The notes under the pieces were generated by a model. That model searched no databases. It had not been told where the DNA came from and saw only the letters and a list, made by a program, of their open reading frames with translations. DNA of 21,379 bases, from contig DKAR01000140.1 in assembly GCA_002450895.1 (NCBI GenBank), positions 2,016-23,394 of the forward strand. The letters run 5' to 3'. The first letter of the stretch is position 1. Every line of letters begins with the position of its first letter. This document shows positions 1-6,918 of the stretch, piece after piece. The translations under genes and the position numbers were made by a program. This stretch comes from Proteobacteria bacterium UBA6921 (GTDB lineage: Bacteria > Pseudomonadota > Gammaproteobacteria > SG8-11).

Positions 1-533
1 GCGGTCTTACCCGTTTGGCGGTCACCGATGATCAACTCGCGCTGACCACGACCAATTGGAATCATTGCATCGATCGCCTTCAAACCTGTTTGTACCGGCT
101 GATTAACTGACTGACGGGCGATGACGCCCGGAGCAACTTTTTCGATCGGCGAATTGAGTTTGCAGTTGATGGCGCCTTTGCCATCGATGGGCATACCAAG
201 AGAGTTCACCACGCGGCCAAGCAGTTCCGGTCCGACGGGAACTTCCAAGATGCGGCCCGTGCACTTCACCTTGTTGCCTTCAGAAATATGCTGATACGGG
301 CCAAGAACAACCGCACCAACGGAGTCGCGCTCGAGGTTGAGCGCCATGCCGAACGTGTTGCCGGGCATTTCAATCATTTCGCCGGCCATGACATCGGACA
401 AACCGTGAATGCGCACGATACCGTCGGTCACACTGACTACGGTTCCTTCGTTGCGCGCCTCGGTGGCGACCTTGAACCCCTCAATGCGTTGCTTGATGAG
501 GTTGCTGATTTCAGAAGCACTCAACTGTTGCAT
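1..533 (-). CDS. atpA: F1 ATP synthase alpha subunit, N-terminal part (cut by window edge)
   Basis: Reverse-strand translation from the ATG at 531-533 starts MQQLSASEISNLIKQRIEGF and runs open to position 1. About 177 residues are visible of roughly 510 usual for the family. Alpha forms the catalytic hexamer of F1 with beta and carries non-catalytic nucleotide sites. Visible family blocks are the N-terminal beta-barrel (GTVVSVTDGIVRIHGL, GNTFGMALNLE, GRVVNSLGMPIDGKG) and the start of the nucleotide-binding domain (QTGLKAIDAMIPIGRGQREL). The window ends within the Walker A loop, GDRQTGKTA. The gene starts 28 bases after the atpH stop, with a GAGG ribosome-binding site in the gap, and is the last visible gene of the atp operon. 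Nothing looks damaged. Confidence 0.98.
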   Translation of the reverse strand, partial: MQQLSASEISNLIKQRIEGFKVATEARNEGTVVSVTDGIVRIHGLSDVMAGEMIEMPGNTFGMALNLERDSVGAVVLGPYQHISEGNKVKCTGRILEVPVGPELLGRVVNSLGMPIDGKGAINCKLNSPIEKVAPGVIARQSVNQPVQTGLKAIDAMIPIGRGQRELIIGDRQTGKT

Positions 534-561
534 TTTCTTCGTCCTCGTTTACGGCGCGGCG

Positions 562-1098
562 TTATTGCGTGACCGTCATGGTCAGTTTGTGCAACCGACC
601 CGACGCCGAACCATCAATTACCAAATCTCCCGCGCGGATTACGGCGCCGCCGATCAGGGAGGGATCAATTTTGCAATTCAAATTTACCTTGCGACCCAAG
701 CGCTTTTGCAACGCCCCGGAAATGGCCTGCTGCTGGCTCGCATCAAGCTCAAATGCAGATAGCACTTCCGCCTCCTGAGTCGCCTCAGCGGCAGCGCGCA
801 GTTCTTCAAACTGAAGATCAATTTCGAGAAGCGCGTTCAATCGTCGATTGTCGGCGAGCACCTGAACGAAATTGCGCATCTCGTCCGTCATTCCCGATCC
901 GGCGACATCGCAAATGAGTGCGGCGACCTGGTCTTTTTGCATCGACGTGTTACCGATCATCGCCTGGATCTGATCATCGGCAACAATACGGGCCAATGCG
1001 TTGAGCTGCGACGCCCACTGGGCAAACTGACCTTTTGCTTTTGCGATCTCGAAAACCGCTTGGGCATAGGGTCTTGCGATTGTTGAGGTTTCCGCCAT
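562..1098 (-). CDS. atpH: F1 ATP synthase delta subunit
   Basis: The protein has 178 residues, the normal length for bacterial delta (OSCP), which joins the top of the F1 hexamer to the b-subunit stalk. The N-terminal helical domain starts MAETSTIARPYAQAVFEIAK; ARPYA is the family signature. The C-terminal part carries SAFELDASQQQAISGALQKR, then KVNLNCKIDPSLIGGAVIRAGD and VIDGSASGRLHKL, which match the conserved delta C-terminal region. It lies 8 bases after atpF and 28 before atpA, in the standard order b-delta-alpha. It is cytoplasmic and peripheral to the membrane. A plus-strand open frame opposite it is a shadow. Confidence 0.97.
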   Translation of the reverse strand: MAETSTIARPYAQAVFEIAKAKGQFAQWASQLNALARIVADDQIQAMIGNTSMQKDQVAALICDVAGSGMTDEMRNFVQVLADNRRLNALLEIDLQFEELRAAAEATQEAEVLSAFELDASQQQAISGALQKRLGRKVNLNCKIDPSLIGGAVIRAGDLVIDGSASGRLHKLTMTVTQ

Positions 1099-1106
1099 GC
1101 GCGCCT

Positions 1107-1577
1107 CTAGATTTGGGCTGCCAGATCGGTGAGCAAGGCATTGTGTGCCTTGGCATCGACCTCTTTCTTGAGAATGCGCTCGACGCCAGTCAACGCGATG
1201 GAAGCAACATGGCTGCGCAGCTGCTCTTTCGCCTGATTGACCTCACGATCGATTTCCGCTTGCGCAGCAGCAACGATGCGATCGGCTTCTGCACGAGCTT
1301 TTTCCTTGGCCTCTTCTTCGATCTCGGTAGCGCGTTTCTGGGCTTGGGCAAGAATTTCTGCGGCTTGGCCTTTCGCGTCCTTCAAAACGTCGACGGCGCG
1401 TTTCTCAGCCAATTCCAGCTCATGCTTACCCTTGTCCGCGGCGGCCAGACCATCGGCGATGCGCTTCTGGCGATCGCCCATCATCTTGGACAACGGACCC
1501 CACAACACCTTGTTGACGAACCAGATCAACAAGACAAACGCCACCATCTGGCCGATTAGCGTGACGGTGATATTCAT
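1107..1577 (-). CDS. atpF: Fo ATP synthase b subunit
   Basis: The protein has 156 residues, typical for proteobacterial b. It starts MNITVTLIGQMVAFVLLIWF, a single N-terminal membrane helix (about residues 5-25) followed by the conserved VNKVLWGPLSKMM. The rest is a charged, Ala/Glu/Lys-rich helix (residues 35-140) suited to the dimeric peripheral stalk that holds F1 against rotation. It contains the ADGLAAADKGKHEL block usual for the family. The start is supported by a GAGAGGA ribosome-binding site in the 42-base gap after atpE. It is followed 8 bases later by atpH. The plus-strand open frame of 174 codons opposite this gene is an antisense shadow of the low-complexity helix. Confidence 0.98.
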   Translation of the reverse strand: MNITVTLIGQMVAFVLLIWFVNKVLWGPLSKMMGDRQKRIADGLAAADKGKHELELAEKRAVDVLKDAKGQAAEILAQAQKRATEIEEEAKEKARAEADRIVAAAQAEIDREVNQAKEQLRSHVASIALTGVERILKKEVDAKAHNALLTDLAAQI

Positions 1578-1619
1578 TAGCTCATTCCTCTCGTCGACAT
1601 CCGACTGGCGATTCGATGC

Positions 1620-1913
1620 TTAACCACCCAAGCCCTTGATCGCTGCTTGCAGAGCGCCCACAAACGGGTTCGCGAACAGGAACCACATGGCGAACGCCAG
1701 GATGATGAACGGGAACGATTCCATCAGGCCCGCAAAGATAAACATGTTGGTCATGAGGGCAGGACGCATTTCCGGCTGACGCGCAATGCCTTCAAGGGTC
1801 TTGGCGCAGATGAGGCCCCAGCCGATCGCCGAACCCAGACCGGCCGCCGCGAGAATTACGCCCACGCCGACGGCGGTGTACGCGTAAATCATGGAAAGCA
1901 TTTCAGCATTCAT
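1620..1913 (-). CDS. atpE: Fo ATP synthase c subunit (proteolipid)
   Basis: The protein has 97 residues and two membrane helices (about 9-35 and 54-82) joined by the polar loop with the conserved ARQPE (residues 44-48). It forms the rotating c-ring of Fo. The ion-carrying carboxylate is Glu65 in GLMESFPFI; many gammaproteobacteria such as E. coli use Asp here. In Na+-coupled c-rings the helix-1 site has Gln and helix 2 reads E-S-T. Here the matching positions are Trp32 and E65-S66-F67, so proton coupling is the better inference. A strong AAGGAG ribosome-binding site precedes the ATG, which fits the need for many copies. It is slightly longer than E. coli AtpE (79 residues) at both ends. Confidence 0.98.
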   Translation of the reverse strand: MNAEMLSMIYAYTAVGVGVILAAAGLGSAIGWGLICAKTLEGIARQPEMRPALMTNMFIFAGLMESFPFIILAFAMWFLFANPFVGALQAAIKGLGG

Positions 1914-1976
1914 TTCTTGTCTCCTTAGTTACAACGCAAATTAAAAAATGGGTTAAACGTACAAATCCGGGCAATG

Positions 1977-2819
1977 CTAGTGCTCGTCAGCCGAGGTATG
2001 CGCCATTCCCAGGTAGACAATCGTCAACACCATAAAAATGAACGCCTGAAGCGTGATCACCAGAATGTGGAAAATCAGCCAACCGAGGTCCAGCACCACC
2101 TGTAACGGGAGCCAAAACAGCGCCGCAGCGCCGACTGCCATCGTGCCGCCGATCAGCGCGATCAGCAGAAACACCAGCTCACCTGCAAACATGTTTCCGA
2201 AAAGTCGCAGCCCCAGGCTCAGTGGCTTGGCCAACTCTTCGATCAGAGTCATCACAACATTGATCGGCAACGCAAACTTGCCAAAAGGATGGAAAAGAAA
2301 CTGCTTGAAATAACCCACCGGCCCTTTGACTTTGATGTTGTAGAAAATAATCAGCAAAAAGACAGTCAGGGACATCGCCATCGTGGTATTCAAGTCCGTC
2401 GTCGGCACAACCTTCAAGTAGTGAATGCCCAACAAACTGCCGAGAGAAGGCAACAGATCCACCGGAATGAGATCCATGAAGTTCATCAGCCAAACCCAAA
2501 CGAAAATGGTCAGCGCCAGCGGCGCGATCAAGGGGTTGTGACCAGGAAACGTGTCTTTAACTTGCTGTCCGACGAAATCAAGAATGGATTCAACGAAGTT
2601 CTGAAAACCGCCCGGGGCCCCGGTCGTAAGCTTCTTACCCAACCGCCAGCTCACGAACACGATGATTGCACCGATCAACACACTGAACGCCAGCGTATCC
2701 AGGTGCCAAGACCAAAAGCCGTTGGTTTCACACCCCTCACCGACACACAAGTTGGTTAGATGGTGCTGAATATACTCAACGCTGCCGCCACCGCCCGCTG
2801 CCGCCTCGCTCACCGTCAT
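1977..2819 (-). CDS. atpB: Fo ATP synthase a subunit
   Basis: The protein has 280 residues, an integral membrane protein forming the proton half-channels next to the c-ring. The essential arginine is Arg205 in KPLSLGLRLFGNMFAGEL, the family signature, followed by LIF and LQAFIFMVLTIVYLGMA near the C-terminus. The N-terminal segment has two cysteines (Cys25 and Cys30, in CVGEGC), likely on the periplasmic side and possibly a disulfide. That Cys pair is not a feature I know from standard AtpB. The start ATG overlaps the atpI stop as ATGA, with AGGAGG directly upstream, so translation is probably coupled. A 63-base gap precedes atpE. Confidence 0.98.
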   Translation of the reverse strand: MTVSEAAAGGGGSVEYIQHHLTNLCVGEGCETNGFWSWHLDTLAFSVLIGAIIVFVSWRLGKKLTTGAPGGFQNFVESILDFVGQQVKDTFPGHNPLIAPLALTIFVWVWLMNFMDLIPVDLLPSLGSLLGIHYLKVVPTTDLNTTMAMSLTVFLLIIFYNIKVKGPVGYFKQFLFHPFGKFALPINVVMTLIEELAKPLSLGLRLFGNMFAGELVFLLIALIGGTMAVGAAALFWLPLQVVLDLGWLIFHILVITLQAFIFMVLTIVYLGMAHTSADEH

Positions 2820-3211
2820 GCCTCCTTATTCTTTGGCGCCGGCTCACGTGCGTGAAAAACATACGCCAGCTGCGCGGCCGCAAATCCGATGAATACCGCC
2901 AGGGGCTCCAACTTCAGGTACGCAAGCCCGACGGCAAATGCAGCCAGCGCGAGAAAGAATCGCTGCGCGGCGCCTATATAAAGGATCGTCATGCTTTGGC
3001 GAGGGTTGGTGGCCGCAACTGCTTCGGCCCGCTTTACGCCGCGACCCAGCAAGTAACTCAACATGACGCTGATCAGCCCGCCAAAGAAGGCCGATCGCCC
3101 ATGGATCGGACTGACGCCCAAGTAAAATCCGATCGCAAGGACACTCCCCGCAAGGATCTGCATTCCGATAACTCGGCGTGCACGTTCGGATATTTCAGAC
3201 GTCGCTTTCAA
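2816..3211 (-). CDS. atpI: ATP synthase subunit I (AtpI)
   Basis: This is a small hydrophobic protein of the AtpI family, which helps c-ring assembly and Mg2+ handling but is not part of the mature enzyme. Four hydrophobic stretches are visible, including MQILAGSVLAIGFYLG, FFGGLISVMLSYLLG, FFLALAAFAVGLAYL and LAVFIGFAAAQLAYVF. I place the start at the TTG at 3209-3211. It overlaps the preceding stop as TTGA and gives 131 residues, close to E. coli AtpI (126). The frame is open further upstream to an ATG at 3311-3313, but that part runs through the atpZ-like gene and does not look like AtpI. An ATG at 3161-3163 would give 115 residues. The 3' end overlaps atpB by ATGA. Confidence 0.85.
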   Translation of the reverse strand: MKATSEISERARRVIGMQILAGSVLAIGFYLGVSPIHGRSAFFGGLISVMLSYLLGRGVKRAEAVAATNPRQSMTILYIGAAQRFFLALAAFAVGLAYLKLEPLAVFIGFAAAQLAYVFHAREPAPKNKEA

Positions 3212-3414
3212 TTGAGGTCCGGATTTATGAGTAACTTGTAGACTTTGAGGAATCCGCCAACCAGGCCGAGCACACCGAATAACAACATGAAAATCGGCTT
3301 TGTCTCCAACCACACGTCGACGGCATAACCGAGCGCAAAACCGGTGACCACCATCGAGGTCAGCATGCTGCCCACTCCCACAAGCAGCAAGCTCCGATTT
3401 TTGCGCTTTTTCAT
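3208..3414 (-). CDS. atpZ: AtpZ/AtpI-like small membrane protein, first gene of the atp operon
   Basis: The protein has 68 residues with a basic start (MKKRKNRS) and two predicted membrane helices (about 9-30 and 40-62). It ends in LVGGFLKVYKLL, typical of the AtpZ/ATPase_gene1 family found at the head of many atp operons. These proteins have been linked to Mg2+/Ca2+ transport and assembly of the synthase; that role is family knowledge, not visible here. It lies 24 bases from a TATAAT box and overlaps atpI (TTGA), so it is the promoter-proximal gene. Having both an AtpZ-like and a separate AtpI gene is less common than a single subunit I gene. The symbol is assigned by family and position. 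Confidence 0.85.
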   Translation of the reverse strand: MKKRKNRSLLLVGVGSMLTSMVVTGFALGYAVDVWLETKPIFMLLFGVLGLVGGFLKVYKLLINPDLN

Positions 3415-3417
3415 CCC

Positions 3418-3492
3418 CGCCCTAAAAAAGTCGGCGCATTATAGGCGTGCGATTTCGCTGAAGCAAGCGCGCTCCAGTGCGCCCTAAAAAGT
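3418..3492 (-). repeat. Direct repeat bracketing the atp promoter
   Basis: Two near-identical 13-14 base copies, on the plus strand CGCCCTAAAAAAGT (3418-3431) and CGCCCTAAAAAGT (3480-3492), lie 62 bases apart. They differ only by one A in the run. One copy lies upstream of the -35 region and the other covers the stretch between the -10 box and the ribosome-binding site of the atpZ-like gene. The copies are seen directly; a regulatory role is inference. Confidence 0.5.
3438..3466 (-). promoter_or_regulatory. Probable sigma70-type promoter of the atp operon
   Basis: On the reverse strand there is a perfect -10 box TATAAT (3438-3443), 24 bases upstream of the atpZ-like ATG. With a 17-base spacer the -35 region is TTGCTT (3461-3466), matching only TTG of TTGACA. 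No other box of this quality is seen upstream of the operon. The weak -35 would suit help from an activator. Confidence 0.65.
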
Positions 3493-3535
3493 GGCTACCT
3501 TCGTGAAAATACCAATGATTTTTTCGTTATCACCC

Positions 3536-3583
3536 CTTGCAGAGTGCAAGCTGATTTACCGGTCCGAATTACCCGGTAATTCG
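3536..3583. promoter_or_regulatory. Two palindromes, candidate operators, in the divergent atp / GGDEF-EAL control region
   Basis: CTTGCA-GAG-TGCAAG at 3536-3550 is a perfect palindrome with 6-base arms. The perfect 19-base palindrome CGAATTACCCGGTAATTCG at 3565-3583 has 9-base arms around a central C. A further TTACCGG at 3556-3562 pairs with CCGGTAA at 3573-3579, giving a third half-site. None is followed by a T-run on either strand, so they look like protein-binding sites rather than terminators. I do not recognise the binding protein. Confidence 0.45.
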
Positions 3584-3783
3584 ACCCCTGCACAATAGCC
3601 GAGTACAGCCTCGCTTCGAGATTCCCCCGGTTGGTTTCTTACCCCCCCCCACCAAACCGGCCGAGCCACCTAGCGAAAATTTGACCCCAGTCACAGGAGT
3701 CCCTGCCTCGCTCCACTAAAGTCCATAAATCGCGAGAAAAATGGGCGAAGGACAACCTGCGGCCCGGCCGACGCGATTCAATC

Positions 3784-3789
3784 AAGGGG
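3784..3789 (+). promoter_or_regulatory. Ribosome-binding site deciding the start of the first GGDEF-EAL gene
   Basis: AAGGGG lies 8 bases before the ATG at 3798. The earlier in-frame ATG at 3741 has no comparable site and adds 19 residues that do not belong to the receiver fold, so 3798 is preferred. Confidence 0.6.
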
Positions 3790-3797
3790 TATGGGGC

Positions 3798-5531
3798 ATG
3801 CCGGAAGACTCGACCGTTCGCGTTCTCCTCGTCGAGGACGACGCCAGCGAAGTTGCTCTGATCGAAAATTTAATCAGCGAGGCTCCTTCCGGGCGATTCG
3901 CTCTGATCTCTGTTGGACTGGTCCGTCAAGCTCTCGACCATCTTTCGCAGAACAACTACGACGTACTCCTTCTCAGCCTGACGCTTCCGGATGGTCGCGG
4001 GCTCAGCAACCTGAATCAGGTCCAGGCAATTGCGCCAACCATTCCGGTGATCGTCATTGGTAATGTCAACGACGAGCGCCTCGCGCTGCACGCGGTGAAG
4101 GCCGGCGCTCAGGACTACCTCGTGAAAGGCCGAATTGACTCTCACGTTCTGGTTCGCGTGATGCGTTATGCCATTGAGCGCAAACGCGTCGACGAGCGAC
4201 TGACATACCTGGCCCATTACGACATTCTTACCGGACTCCCGAATCGAGCCCTATTTCGCGATCGCATGACGCGCGCATTTGCACATGCGCAGCGTTACGC
4301 GCACAGCATCGCACTCATGTTTCTCGATCTAGACCATTTCAAATCAATCAACGACACGCTAGGTCACGACTCCGGAGACCAGCTACTGAAAACCGTCGCG
4401 AGGCGCCTTGAATCCTGCGTTAGAAAGAACGACACGATCGCGCGGCTGGGTGGCGACGAATTCACGATCATTCTTGAAGATGTCAGCAATGCAGATGACA
4501 TCGCCTCCGTCGCGCAAAAAATTCTGGACACCATGTCGCGATCCTTTTCGCTCGATGGCCATGAAGTTTTCGTCACGGTGAGCATCGGTATTGCATTCTA
4601 TCCGACGTGCGGACTCGACCCGATCACCCTGATAAAGAATGCAGACACAGCTCTATACGCGGCGAAAGAACAGGGTCGAAGTTGCTTCAAATTCTTCAAC
4701 CCCCAGATGCACTTGATGGCATCAGAGCGTCTTTCCACCGTGACTGCGCTGCGCCACGCGGTACAGCGCAAGGAGTTCGTTCTCCACTACCAGCCGCTCC
4801 TGGAACCAAGAACACAGCGAATCATGGCCGTGGAGGCGTTGCTGCGCTGGAATCATCCGGAAAAAGGCCTAGTCTCGCCAAATCAATTTATCGCCTTGCT
4901 CGAGGAGACCGGACTCATCATCTCGGTGGGCGAATGGGTATTGCGCGCCGCCTGCGTACAGTCAAAATTACTTGAAAAAGACGGTTTGCCTCCGGTACGC
5001 ATGAACGTCAACGTTTCAATGCGGCAATTTCAACAACCTGATTTTGTCAACCGCGTGGCTACAATCATCGAGGAGACTGGCGCCAATCCGTCATTGCTGC
5101 AAATCGAAGTGACTGAGAGCGTTCTTGCTGAAAACATTCCCGCCACAACGGCAAAACTTCGGGCTCTCAGCGCGATTGGAATAAAGACCGCAATCGACGA
5201 TTTCGGAACAGGCTATTGCTCGTTAAGTTACCTGAAACACCTTCCGATTCATGGCATCAAGATCGACCGCACCTTCATAAAGGACATCGAAACCGGCACC
5301 AACGATGCAGCGATTGCAAATGCAATTATTGCCCTCGGGCATAGCCTCAGTATGGAGGTTGTCGCTGAAGGTGTCGAAACGGAAAGCCAGCTCGCTTTTT
5401 TGCGCGGCCAGGGATGCGATATTGTTCAAGGGTTCTTCTACAGCGAACCGTTGCCAGCCCAGGCACTTCCCACGTGGCTGCGTGAAAATATGGCGACCAC
5501 GATCCATCGGATTCCGGCGACTGGCCTTTAG
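3798..5531 (+). CDS. Pseudo-receiver - GGDEF - EAL c-di-GMP protein
   Basis: From the ATG at 3798 this is a soluble protein of 577 residues (596 if 3741 is used). Residues 7-126 are a CheY-like receiver: the acidic pair E13-D14 and Lys110 (DYLVKG) are present. The phosphoacceptor position reads LLLSLTLPDG with Ser60 instead of Asp, and the conserved Thr/Ser after the fourth strand is Gly88. Phosphorylation is therefore unlikely. The GGDEF domain follows, with GGDEF at 218-222 and the inhibitory-site RxxD at 209-212. The EAL domain has Glu346 in EALLRW, then NVNVS, EVTES, IDDFGTGY, IKID, AEGVE and VQGFF, the full set expected for an active phosphodiesterase. By family it makes and/or degrades c-di-GMP; which activity dominates cannot be read from sequence. 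It resembles the PAS-GGDEF-EAL gene at 7619 closely over both catalytic domains. Confidence 0.93.
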   Translation: MPEDSTVRVLLVEDDASEVALIENLISEAPSGRFALISVGLVRQALDHLSQNNYDVLLLSLTLPDGRGLSNLNQVQAIAPTIPVIVIGNVNDERLALHAVKAGAQDYLVKGRIDSHVLVRVMRYAIERKRVDERLTYLAHYDILTGLPNRALFRDRMTRAFAHAQRYAHSIALMFLDLDHFKSINDTLGHDSGDQLLKTVARRLESCVRKNDTIARLGGDEFTIILEDVSNADDIASVAQKILDTMSRSFSLDGHEVFVTVSIGIAFYPTCGLDPITLIKNADTALYAAKEQGRSCFKFFNPQMHLMASERLSTVTALRHAVQRKEFVLHYQPLLEPRTQRIMAVEALLRWNHPEKGLVSPNQFIALLEETGLIISVGEWVLRAACVQSKLLEKDGLPPVRMNVNVSMRQFQQPDFVNRVATIIEETGANPSLLQIEVTESVLAENIPATTAKLRALSAIGIKTAIDDFGTGYCSLSYLKHLPIHGIKIDRTFIKDIETGTNDAAIANAIIALGHSLSMEVVAEGVETESQLAFLRGQGCDIVQGFFYSEPLPAQALPTWLRENMATTIHRIPATGL

Positions 5532-5669
5532 TAGCTACGGCAATCAGACCGAATCCTTCGCATCGAGAAATTTGATCGCCGAAATCGTTCTCAAGTTGCA
5601 TCGGGCGCAAAGCGACGTTACTTTATTGCGCACAACGATATTTGTACCAACGACGAGGACGGATAACTC

Positions 5670-5786
5670 ATGTCGATCGAAGAAATTCTCATCATCATGA
5701 TTTTCGGCATTACCGCCGTTGCTTTGATCCTGTCACTACTCCTGATTACCAACATAATTCGCGACAAGGACACACCACGCGACTAG
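5670..5786 (+). CDS. Small single-helix membrane protein, 38 residues
   Basis: The ATG at 5670 opens a 38-codon frame ending in TAG: MSIEEILIIMIFGITAVALI, then a further hydrophobic stretch, ending NIIRDKDTPRD. It has a short acidic N-terminus, one helix of about 24 hydrophobic residues (6-29) and a charged C-terminus, like many short membrane proteins that regulate larger partners. GAGGA at 5655-5659 lies 10 bases upstream and is a usable ribosome-binding site. It stands alone between the GGDEF-EAL gene (ends 5531) and the TfpX/TfpZ-like gene. I do not recognise a family. Chance is possible at this length, but start, ribosome site and clean helix together make it credible. Confidence 0.5.
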   Translation: MSIEEILIIMIFGITAVALILSLLLITNIIRDKDTPRD

Positions 5787-5938
5787 CAGCTCCGCCCCTG
5801 GCCATCGGTAAAATTGCGCTCGCCTCGCGCCGGGACGTAGTTAATTGAGATTGATCCGGGCACAACGGCGCTCCGTTAAACTCCGCCGATCTGCTTCCGA
5901 TACTCGTGGCAACAGGTTACAGCCACAATCCCTCAACA

Positions 5939-6694
5939 ATGCGCGTCAATCGATTCACCGCCTTCTTGATTCATCTCGGCATAAGCGCGTGCCTTTTCGT
6001 CGCGCTACTAGGAATCATCATTTTCGTCTGGTACCGATGGCCGCTGTTTCCGATTGATGGCGGCTGGAACGGCATCAAGATCGTTGCGGGAGTTGATCTG
6101 GTTCTCGGCCCCTTACTGACCCTGGTCGTTTTCAAGCCTGGGAAACCGCGCCTGAAGCTCGATCTTTCCATCATCGCGCTTATCCAGGCGACCGCGCTCG
6201 TCGCAGGCACCTGGATCGTCTACGTCCAGCGCCCAGTTCTGCTGGTCATGTCAGAAACACACTTTTTTTGTATGAGCGCTGATTTCTTGCCGCGCACCGG
6301 ATTGAAGCTCGAGGACCTGTCCCGATTTTCTGACCACCCGTACCCGATCGCGATCGTTTCATTGCCGGACGACGAAGAAGGCCGACAACACGAACGCGCA
6401 CGTTCATTTTCCCAAGGAGGGATGCATTTGCGAGGGGACTTATTTGCGCCCAGAAATTCGCAATACCTTTCGGACATAAAGCGCTACTCGGTCGATATGC
6501 CCAAACTGGTTGGCGGGAACGACGCGGCCAAACGTATTTTTGATCAATTTGAAAAGCGTTACGGTTCGGCCGAGAAATACTTCTTCATCCCCATAAACGG
6601 CCGAAGCGGGCGTGCGATCCTGGCCCTCGATCGCGAAAAGGGAGATTTCGTCGAACGACTGGACATCGAACCGCCAAGCGCTGAACGCGCCTGA
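5939..6694 (+). CDS. TfpX/TfpZ-like type IV pilin accessory membrane protein
   Basis: From the ATG at 5939 the protein has 251 residues; an in-frame GTG at 5906 would add 11. It starts MRVNRFTAFLIHLGISACLF, leading into membrane helix 1, then WYRWPLFPIDGGWNGIKI, GVDLVLGPLLTLVVFKPGKP (helix 2), KLDLSIIALIQATAL (helix 3) and YVQRPVLLV. This pattern matches the TfpX/TfpZ accessory proteins found beside type IV pilin genes, which affect pilin assembly or stability. The remaining roughly 150 residues are a soluble domain, probably periplasmic. No pilin or pil gene is in the window, so this is an orphan copy and its partner is unknown. No strong ribosome-binding site is visible. Confidence 0.8.
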   Translation: MRVNRFTAFLIHLGISACLFVALLGIIIFVWYRWPLFPIDGGWNGIKIVAGVDLVLGPLLTLVVFKPGKPRLKLDLSIIALIQATALVAGTWIVYVQRPVLLVMSETHFFCMSADFLPRTGLKLEDLSRFSDHPYPIAIVSLPDDEEGRQHERARSFSQGGMHLRGDLFAPRNSQYLSDIKRYSVDMPKLVGGNDAAKRIFDQFEKRYGSAEKYFFIPINGRSGRAILALDREKGDFVERLDIEPPSAERA

Positions 6695-6918
6695 TACCTC
6701 ACTTTTTTATATACGCACAAACGCTTTTTTAGAGATTTGGCCGCCTCCTATACAAAGAGACGCGGTGGCGAGAGGAATCAATTGGCCGGGCACTCCTTGG
6801 GTTTCTGATGGGTTCGCCGTGCAGAACAAATCCAGTGAGATCTGAAATAAAATCTATTTACCGCGACAATTGCGGGGATCTGATTTCGCATGCGTTCCAA
6901 AATGGGTCAATTAATCAA

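Larger units (their letters stand above)
3415..3797. other. Divergent intergenic region between the atp operon and the first GGDEF-EAL gene
   Basis: This stretch of about 380 bases holds the atp promoter, the direct repeat and the two palindromes. It also holds a run of nine C (3642-3650) in the loop of an imperfect hairpin (CCGGTTGGT at 3627-3635 pairing with ACCAAACCGG at 3651-3660, one bulge). I find no convincing plus-strand -35/-10 pair for the GGDEF-EAL gene and no small coding region. Confidence 0.6.

Noticed and set aside
1035..1559. 174-codon plus-strand frame opposite atpF
   Set aside because: Antisense shadow of the long charged helix of the b subunit.
1620..1913. Na+-coupled ATP synthase, because of Glu65-Ser66 in AtpE
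   Set aside because: The helix-1 Gln is Trp32 and the residue after Ser66 is Phe, so the known Na+ ligand set is incomplete.
3627..3660. Hairpin with a nine-C loop as a terminator
   Set aside because: The stem is imperfect and no T-run follows on either strand; it also lies between divergent genes where no terminator is needed.
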